DNA of 64,000 nt from assembly GCA_037783415.1 (NCBI GenBank), contig JAZGTN010000009.1:4650001-4714000 (forward strand), written 5' to 3'. The position numbers were made by a program, and so were the translations under genes. This DNA comes from Leptasterias polaris. Its lineage: Eukaryota > Echinodermata > Asteroidea > Forcipulatida > Asteriidae. This document shows, one piece after another, positions 26,501-35,500 of this stretch. The notes below the pieces were generated by a model. It did no database searches. It worked only from the letters and a program-made list of their open reading frames with translations, and had not been told where the DNA came from. Every line of letters begins with the position of its first letter. The first letter of the stretch is position 1.

Positions 26501-29500
26501 TTGATAAGTGGTGAACCACAATTGAATGATTTATTTTATAAAAACCTGTCTCATTTTGATATTTTTATGATCTGTTGTTTAATGAATTGCTTTAGAAACT
26601 AGAATTAGTTGTTCTATACTGCTTATCAAACAAAAGGAACTGTGGTATAAATTCAACAAATAGTATAAGTGGCCTGTTATTTCGTCCCTAGCGGAGTCTT
26701 TCTCCAGGGCTAAATGACACACACAAACAGATATACAGGTGTAACTCAGGCCTGTGAGATCTCGTGTTTTTTTTTTTTGTGTTTTTTTCTTTTTCTTTTT
26801 GGCCTTATATCATGTATATATGCTTGGCAACAATAATGTACAACTACAATAATGTGAAATAAGCCTAGTTACTGGATCAATGGGGTGCCCCAATTAGACC
26901 AGCGTAAATGCGTTACGCGCGCTCACTTGACGTTCCACGATCATTCTTACATCATGTAGTGTTTCAGCTCTTTTTTTTAGGGTCCACTCACAGGCCTGGT
27001 AACTGTGAAGCAGTCAAGTGGAAATACATGAATAAAAGAGAGAACGCTAGAGAGAGGCAGAAAGCACACAGAAAAAGCAGGTGCTTCTGTTTCACATGTA
27101 TACCTGTTTGTGTGTGTTGTGTTTTCATTTAGCCTTCGAGAAAGACTCTGCTAGGGTCAAAACCTCAGGCCACTAACTATTTTTTAGACGAATTGTTTTG
27201 TTTTATTGTATAATGTTAATGCTGCCTTCTCTGAACGCATTCTGCTTTTCTCCCTCCACTCTCTCTATTCATGTATTTCCACTTGACTACTCTTGCAACT
27301 CTTGTCTGCTTGTATGTGTGTTGTGTTGTCATTTAGCCTTCGAGAAAGACTCTGCTAGGGTCGAAACGTCAGGCCACTAACTTATTTTTTGCTGTTATAT
27401 AATTACTTTCAATTTTTGTTTTGTTTTGTAGAAGGCATCCCAGCCTACAAGCTTTTGCTTTTATGGGTCATGCTTCCAAACAGTCTCTGTCTCTGTTAAC
27501 TAATCCAGTTTTGTATTTTAATTTATGTATAGAAATAAATGTTGATAATTTATTGAAATTGAAAGAAAGGAAAATTGTGTTCAGTTCCCTTTTTTTTCTT
27601 TTTTCAGTTGAAGCATTTTAAACAGGAAAGAAAGAAGATGTCTGAGGCAGATGAAACGAAGGAAATTAAAGAGGTAAGAACTTACCGTGATCTTCAGCGT
27701 ATGAGCCACGTTGTATAAGCCGCAGTGCCCAGAAATTGTCAAATCAAGATTCAGGTGTCAGTGTATAAGCCGCCCGGCGCATAAGCCGCAGTGGTGACCG
27801 CACACACAGAGGAGCTGTGCGTGTTTGCGGTCCTTTGCGCTGCATTAAAAGTAAAAATGTATTGAAGTTAACACCATCGATCGTTTTTGAAAGTGTTAAT
27901 ATGAATGGTCTGCAGTCAAGTGGGTCTAGTATGTTCTTTTGTTAAGTGTGGACATAATGGGGATAATGATACAGTCGCCCTTTGGAGCATTGGCTGGCGC
28001 ATCACTCCCGAAGATTACGGTACAACAATGTTCAGTCAAAATGTGGAGCTGTCAAAAAACAGACTGGGCTCTGCTTTCATGGCTCTGCTTACCGTAAGCA
28101 GGGAGCTCCGTGCTTACGTCAAGTTTATTTCACGGGTAAGCAGGGATATCTTGCTTGTGCGTGCGTACTCCACTTTACTAGGCATTCTTCACTTGCACAG
28201 CTAGCGCAGAAATTTGGCGCTTGCACATTAAGCCGAGAATAGTGATCGCAAGCACAGAATTCGGCGGGTAGCAGAGCCATGAAATTGGGCCCATATCCTT
28301 TGGGACTGCAAAGCCAAAAGTTCAACAAAACTTGATGTGCTCAAATTACATTCCAAATTGTATTCGTGTGTTTTGTGTGAGGCGTGGTGTTTGCTTGATG
28401 ATTGAGGGTACATGTACATCTTCATCCCACATCACTGCTTATGCTGAGCAGTTGCCATTAGCCTTTTTGAGATACATGTAATGGTGGACACAGGGATGAG
28501 ACTTTTGTCTAAATTCAGATTTTTATGTCAGCCTGGTGAATAAAAAAAGCTTTTCATTTTTCCACATAAAAGAAAGACTGCTTAGGACACTGTTCCTAAA
28601 AGCCCTTTGAATTCAAACCCTCCCTAGGGGTTACCAAAAGGTAGAAACGCCATCATTTCAACATACATGTAGGCCCTACGTCCTAAAATTTGGATCCAAC
28701 GTGTTGTTTCAGACTTTTTTGCCAGCAATGACTCTCATCCCTGTGGACACTAAAGGAGTACAAGATTGGTTTCGGTGTGTCCTGCCAGCAGATCGAACAC
28801 TTTGTAGCTACTTCCTTCGCAATTAAGCTTCTTAGTTAGGAGTAAGGGTGATTAGCCTCCTAAATTGTTCTTATTATCATTAATTAATAAATGTTATTAT
28901 TAATAATACAATTTTTTATTTGCTTTGATCTATACCTTTGAAAATTAGTAATAAATTTCATAAGACATGATGAATCTTTGTTTTATTCTATGGCGTGTCG
29001 TGGCCGAGCGGTTAAGTGCATCGGACTCAAGTTCTGGTGGCTGAGTCATCAGGGTGTGGGTTCGAATCCTGGTCATGACACTTGTGTCCTTGGGCAAGAC
29101 ACTTAACTATAAATGCTTCTCTCCACCCAGGGGTAAAATGGGTACCTGTGAGGGCAGAGATGGTTCTTGTGAATGAATGATGTTGCTTCTAAGTGCACTT
29201 TGGCAGCACAGGCTGTATACTCCAAAGGGAGCTGAGATGGTTTCAGGAATGAATTAAATGGCCCAGTGATCAGGGGTAATAAAGTGTGAAGCGCAATGAT
29301 CATTCTTTGGAATTGCGCTATATAAGAGCCGATATTATTATTATTATTATTAATGTTCTAAGGTGATGGATAAAGCCAAAGAGAGGCGGCAGCAGCGTGG
29401 TGACTCAGGAGGGTTCAGTGACGACGAACAAGGCAGGTCTAACTTAGACTCCGGCGAGAGTGAATCCTCCAACACCTCAACAACCAGGGGGCGCGGTAGA

Positions 29501-32500
29501 GGGAGAGGCCGTGGAAGGGGTCGAGGGTCATCTACAAGGGGTAAAGGGTCAACTGCTAAAAGTAAGGTGTCAAGAGGTGAGGCCTTAACAAACTTCGTCA
29601 CCAAGGAGAAAACGGCTTCGAGTAGTTTTGCTGAAGGTAAGCTGGATGTAAATCAGGCTGGAAATTCTGGTTGGCATACTGGTTTTTATCCCAGCCTTCC
29701 ACCTATCAGGACCCCGGCTCGAATCCAGCCTCGGACCGGAGTCTTGCATACGGATATTGTTTTCAGTCCCCTCCTGATTACAGAACTGCCAACTCCACAC
29801 CCCGATTCTGCAGAAAGTTCCCTGAAAATAAACCAATCTTTCTATGTTCTGGTGAACAAATATGAAAATGTTTCTGATAATGGAATTTGCTTCTCTATTA
29901 TGTTGAATGTAGATCTAAATATCTCCCTGATTGGTGTACAAAATCTCCTGATTGCAAGATGCAAATGTTGGCAGCTCTGTGACTGATGGGTTTTTCCCAT
30001 TTGGGGTTTTTCCTCCCGCCTTTGAAACTGAAATTTTCTGCATGTATTTGTGTACTGCATGTATTGAGCCTGTTTGTGCACTGGGTATTTCTATTGCTGT
30101 ATTGCTGTATTGTAATTGTTAAAGGTTATAAGGGGTTTCCCCTTTCATCACAGGAAATTCCCTACTACAGTAGTGGTGATATTCAAGTGATGTTTGAAGC
30201 TTTACATGATGTGGAAATTAAGAAGTAACTTTAAATAGTAAACTTGCAGGTACAACCATGTGTAAATCTCTTTTGGAAGGAGTGTTGGCCCTGAAAAGAG
30301 ATGGTGTGGTCTCGTCGAGACCTCACCATCTCTTTTCCTATGGAAATAAAGCGTGCACGTTCTATTGTTTCTCATCAAAGAAGGTGGTCAATGACGTCAT
30401 ATGCAATCCATTGGTGGGTAGGCCACATTAAATTTCAAAAGTGTGGATGGATTAATCACTCATCCAGTGATTATCGAATGACAGGGACATTATAGTGCAG
30501 CATTCAATTCTGTCAGCCCAGCTTGTATTTTATTGATACACCAACCTGTGTTGAGTACATGTATCACCACTATAGATTCCCTAGTAGTAGGGAATTCCCC
30601 TTTTCATGGTTGTACCTGCAAGTTTACTTATTGTTGTTACTTTTTACAGGTTTTCCTTTTGCAGTGTATTTTTAGTTCATTGCAGAAATTGAATGTTTGA
30701 CATTTTATCATTGCCTGTTGCCCCTGCCCTATTCCTATATAGATTGATCTTCTTTTTATTGACCTAAATGTGATCTTCAACTTCATTTAATTTCATATCT
30801 ATTTTCTTATCATGTCTGTACTTGCTTGTTTTTCTCCTTCCTTTTAAAGGAGGACTGTCACCTTGATCATAGCAGACCTGCAGCTACATGGACTTAACGA
30901 CTGTAACCCAGTTCATGTACGCGCCGCTGGCTGTCACATCACAATGGTTGCAGTCATTATTGTACTGTGATAAGACGGCAAGCGCACTGGGTCAGAGTTC
31001 ATAATTCCATGTACAGCCACATGCCTGCTACAGTCATGATGTCAGTCCCCTATAACAATTTAGCTTTAATGTTATTTGTAATCTATATTGTGTTTTTTAA
31101 TTCATGTTTTGCTAGATGTAAATGTGCATCGGGGATGAATAATATTGTTTGTGTTTTACCCATATCTGTTCCAGAATGGCAAAGGTTGTGGGTTTGAATC
31201 CCATCCAAGTAATATGCCTGTGGATTTTTTTGTTTTTCACAGGATCTGGGTGAAAGTACTCAGTATACGGTGCTAAACACACACCCATGTATGGGCAATA
31301 GTCTAACATTAAAATCAAACATCACTAATTTATGTCAATTTTTACTTGAGGCGATAGTCTATTATTCAAATCAGGTTAGCAAATAATAAATTGCAATAGA
31401 TTCAATTTGGCATAAGGTACATTAAATAAGGTTATATCTATATATGTTAAAATTAAAGATAAGATAGTTTCTTCATTCCTTCTAAACGTCGGTGTAAAGA
31501 CGTTATTATAAACAGAAATAGTTTTGTGCTTACTTTATTACTGAATCAACTTTGTCCAAATCGCTTTTTTTTAATCATTGTTTCCTTATTTGTATTTTCA
31601 GCAAAGAAAGAGAAAAGCCCATTGTCAGATGTAAGTTTTCTTTAAGTTTAACTTCCTTAATGCTATAAACATTCCTAAATCCTTTAAAATCTTATTCAGG
31701 GTGATGTCTGACTTTGTAGGATACTAATGGCGTTTGTCAATCTATTTGAAAAACCAATAATTTTTCAATTATGAAATTAAACAATTTTGCCGCAATTTTC
31801 CTGCATTGTTCTATTGACATGAATTATGAAACATGATGAATTTTATATGAGAACAAAGGGAATTTCCTACTCTTTCCAACAGTATATAATTTGTTGGGGT
31901 TTGATTTTTGGTAGAGCTGTACAAAATAAATGGTTAGTGTAATGCCCCCCGTTTCGTGTGTGCGTGAAATGGACTCGGGGATTTATGACCAGAACCGGAT
32001 GGCGGATATGGGTTAATGAATTAATAATTTTCTTATTTCAGAGTGATGACTCGGATAGTGAAAGATCTTCCCGCTCAGCACCTTATAAACCATGGATAAG
32101 AATAGGCCAAAGGTAAACAGCATGCGTTCTATGAGTTAAGATAATGAAATACAATTTTTTTTTCTTTTTCTGTTTTGGTAGAGAAACCAAGGATGCCTCA
32201 TAAGTGAACTTATTATCACTGTAGCTCACAAGCTTGGGTGAACCTGAAAACAAGGGTGCTTGCTATGTGAACCAGAAACACAGGGGTTAACCCTTTACTC
32301 GTCCACGTTAAGTGTTCTGTGTTCTTTTACGTTCACTACCAACCCTAGTTCACTACGACTTATTGTCCCATAAGAAGGACAAAGCAATTATGGTAAAGTA
32401 TTTTGCTCCAGGACACAAGTGAAAAGATTGGAACTCTAACTAACACTCTGCTGATCAAAAACACCAGAGCTCCTCACGGCTTGAGAGTCCGATGCTCTTA

Positions 32501-35500
32501 ACCGCTTGGTCACTATTCCTGCTAATTTGATCCACTACACTATTCTGTGTTAACTCTTTCGTTGCCAAGGTCCTACACGTACGATCTATTTTATGTAATC
32601 CGAAAGTGCCATTATCGTACACGTACGATCTATTTTATGTATTCCGAAAGTGCCATTATCGTACATGTACGATCTATTTTATGTATTCCGAAAGTGCCAT
32701 TATCGTACATGTACGATCTATTTTATGTAATCTGAAAGTGCCAATATCGTACATGTACGATCTATTTTATGTATTCCGAAAGTGCCAATATCGTACATGT
32801 ACGATCTATTTTATGTATTCCGAAAGTGCCAATATCGTACATGTACGATCTATTTTATGTAATCTGAAAGTGCCAATATCGTACGTGTACGATCTATTTT
32901 ATGTATTCCGAAAGTGCCATTATCGTACACGTACGATCTATTTTATGTAATCTGAAAGTGCCAATATCGTACATGTACGATCTATTTTATGTATTCTGAA
33001 AGTGCCATTATCGTACATGTACGATCTATTTTATGTATTCCGAAAGTGCCATTATCGTACATGTACGATCTATTTTATGTATTCCGAAAGTGCCATTATC
33101 GTACATGTACGATCTATTTTTATGTACTCACAAAGTGTCATCAATCGTATTGTACATGTATGACCCATATTATACATGTTATTACAAGAGGGCATTATCA
33201 CTCAAGACATAGTATTGACTTTGGGAAAAAGGCAACACAAATCAGCAAGATCGACTTTGTTCTAATCTAGAAGGCAGAAGTTTATGGTTTAGAATCTTGC
33301 ATAAAATGTTATCTGGAAGGCAGAAGTTCATAGTTTAGAATCGTACAAAAAAGTTATCTAGAAGGCAGAAGTTCATGGTTTAGAATCTTACAAAAACAGT
33401 TATCTAGAAGGCAGAAGTTCAGCAGTTTGAATCTCACCAAATGTCTGCTCAAAGGGGCAGAAGTTCATAGTTTAGAATCGTACAAAAAAGTCATCTAGAA
33501 GGCAGAAGTTCATGGTTTAGAATCTTACAAAAAATTTATCTAGAAGGCAGAATTTCAGCGGTTCGAATCTCACCAAATGTCTGCTCAAGGAGACAGAAGT
33601 CCACGGTTTAGAATTCTCACAAAAAACTGATCTAGAAGGCAAACAATCGCGGGTTCGAATCTCACCCAACATCTGCTTCAGAAGGCGAAAGTTTAAGGGT
33701 TAAAATCTCGCCCAAGGCGCTAGTGGATTCCATTTCCCCGCAGGACTTGGAAAGCACAAAGTTAGTCTCACAATGGCACTGGCCTGCCAAGTATGTTAGA
33801 AAGTATGTAAATACTTTTTGTATCGAAAAAAGCTAAAGCTATATACATTTGTTTTTGTTTTCGATTAATGCAGGAATGTCAAGGAAAGCCCTGTAATTTG
33901 CATCGACAGTGATTCTGAGGTTAGTACTTATCAGTGTTGTATGACTCGAGTCCAGGACTCGGACTCGAGTCCGTCTCGAGTCACAATTTCGGTGACTCGG
34001 ACTTGACTCGAGTCACGTCTGCAAAAGACTCGGACTCGACTATCATGACTCGGACTTGTCCCCGAGGACTCGTGACTCGAGTCACGTATTTTCACAAACA
34101 ATACCTTTTTAAAATATTAAAAACAATTCCGATGATCCGATCGTCATTCCCGGAGTGCACATGGAGTTAACGTCTAGCACAATAAATAAGTACACTGTCG
34201 TATGGTGTTACAAGTAATACTCACTAATAGTGTTTGTGATTATTGTGTAAATGGCCATCTACGTACAGCGCGTGTATGTTCGATTCGTATGTTCAATACG
34301 CATAATAACACTGGGATGCATGACACCAGTATTATGCTGGTATTCTGTCAACGTTAACACTATAGCCACTGCTTGTGCTTGATGCATATTACCAGGGAAA
34401 TGGCATGTCTGGTACCTGTAAAACACAGCCTGCATATTGCACTGTGATGGCTGTGTGTTGTTTGCACCAGTTTCTACACATGGTCGACACACACACACGA
34501 CGTCAAGTTTGGTCATGTCACTAGTAAAAAGTAGTACAACATTTTTTTAATCATGGCATCTGCCGTTCCGCCCCGTATTGTTTCTTTTGGTTATACCAAC
34601 TTTAACAAAAACTTTAACAGAACTTTGTGTCACAGGAACACAATGTTTATCACATCCTCTCTCTAGCAAAAACGGTGCTAGAATAATCTTGCTCTATCTA
34701 AGAACAGGCTAGCATTAAAAACTCACTCTCACTGACCACACCCTTTTACCCAACATACCTCAACATTCCCCTATTCAAAAACTTCATACCTGACTGGAAC
34801 ATAATACTCTAAGGAATTTCTGAGGGATAACTTACCACTGCAGACCAAATAAGGTAAAGCATTTACATAATAACAAAGAAAATGAATACTTACCAACTGG
34901 GGAGCTGGCTGATAGAATATTCAGGAGGCACAGTAAAACTTTAACTAAACTCACTGCTATTGAAGATGGAACATCTTAATTCACATGTTTACATGAGGTT
35001 AAATTCTGACACTTTGTTTAAAATAAATGTGTTTTATTTTGTCATTTCCAATTCTTATTTTACGACATTTGGTTTGCAATCAATATTTAAACAAGTGACT
35101 CGTGACTCGGACTCGGACCAAGTGACTCGTGACTCGGACCAAGTGACTCGTGACTCGGACTCGGACTCGGACCAAGTGACTCGGGACTTGGACTCGGACT
35201 CGACCCAAGTGACTTGAGACTCGGACTCGGACTCGACACAGGTGACTCGACTACAACACTGGTACTTATCCTGCAATGTGGAAAGTTGCTTTTGTTTATT
35301 CATGGATTGAGAGGGATAGGGCTGTAAAAATGAGGAAAAAGAGTCGATGGGAACACTGGGTGGCAGCAGATTTTCCTGGTAAATCCACTGTTTTCAAATT
35401 GTGCTCAGAATTACGTTAACAGTAATGAGTTATCTGATTTGTTTGCTTCCACCTAGTGTCAAAAAGTAACTAGTTGAAAGTAGTCGATACTGTTAATGAT

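Noticed and set aside
32547..33270. Long open frames with repeated [19 protein letters not shown] units
   Set aside because: They are translations of the 44-bp minisatellite; the frame stays open because of the repeat and all lies in MRE11 intron 17.
34960..35303. Frames encoding [11 protein letters not shown] and ESESRVTW repeats
   Set aside because: Translations of the GACTCGGACTC subterminal array of the hAT element.
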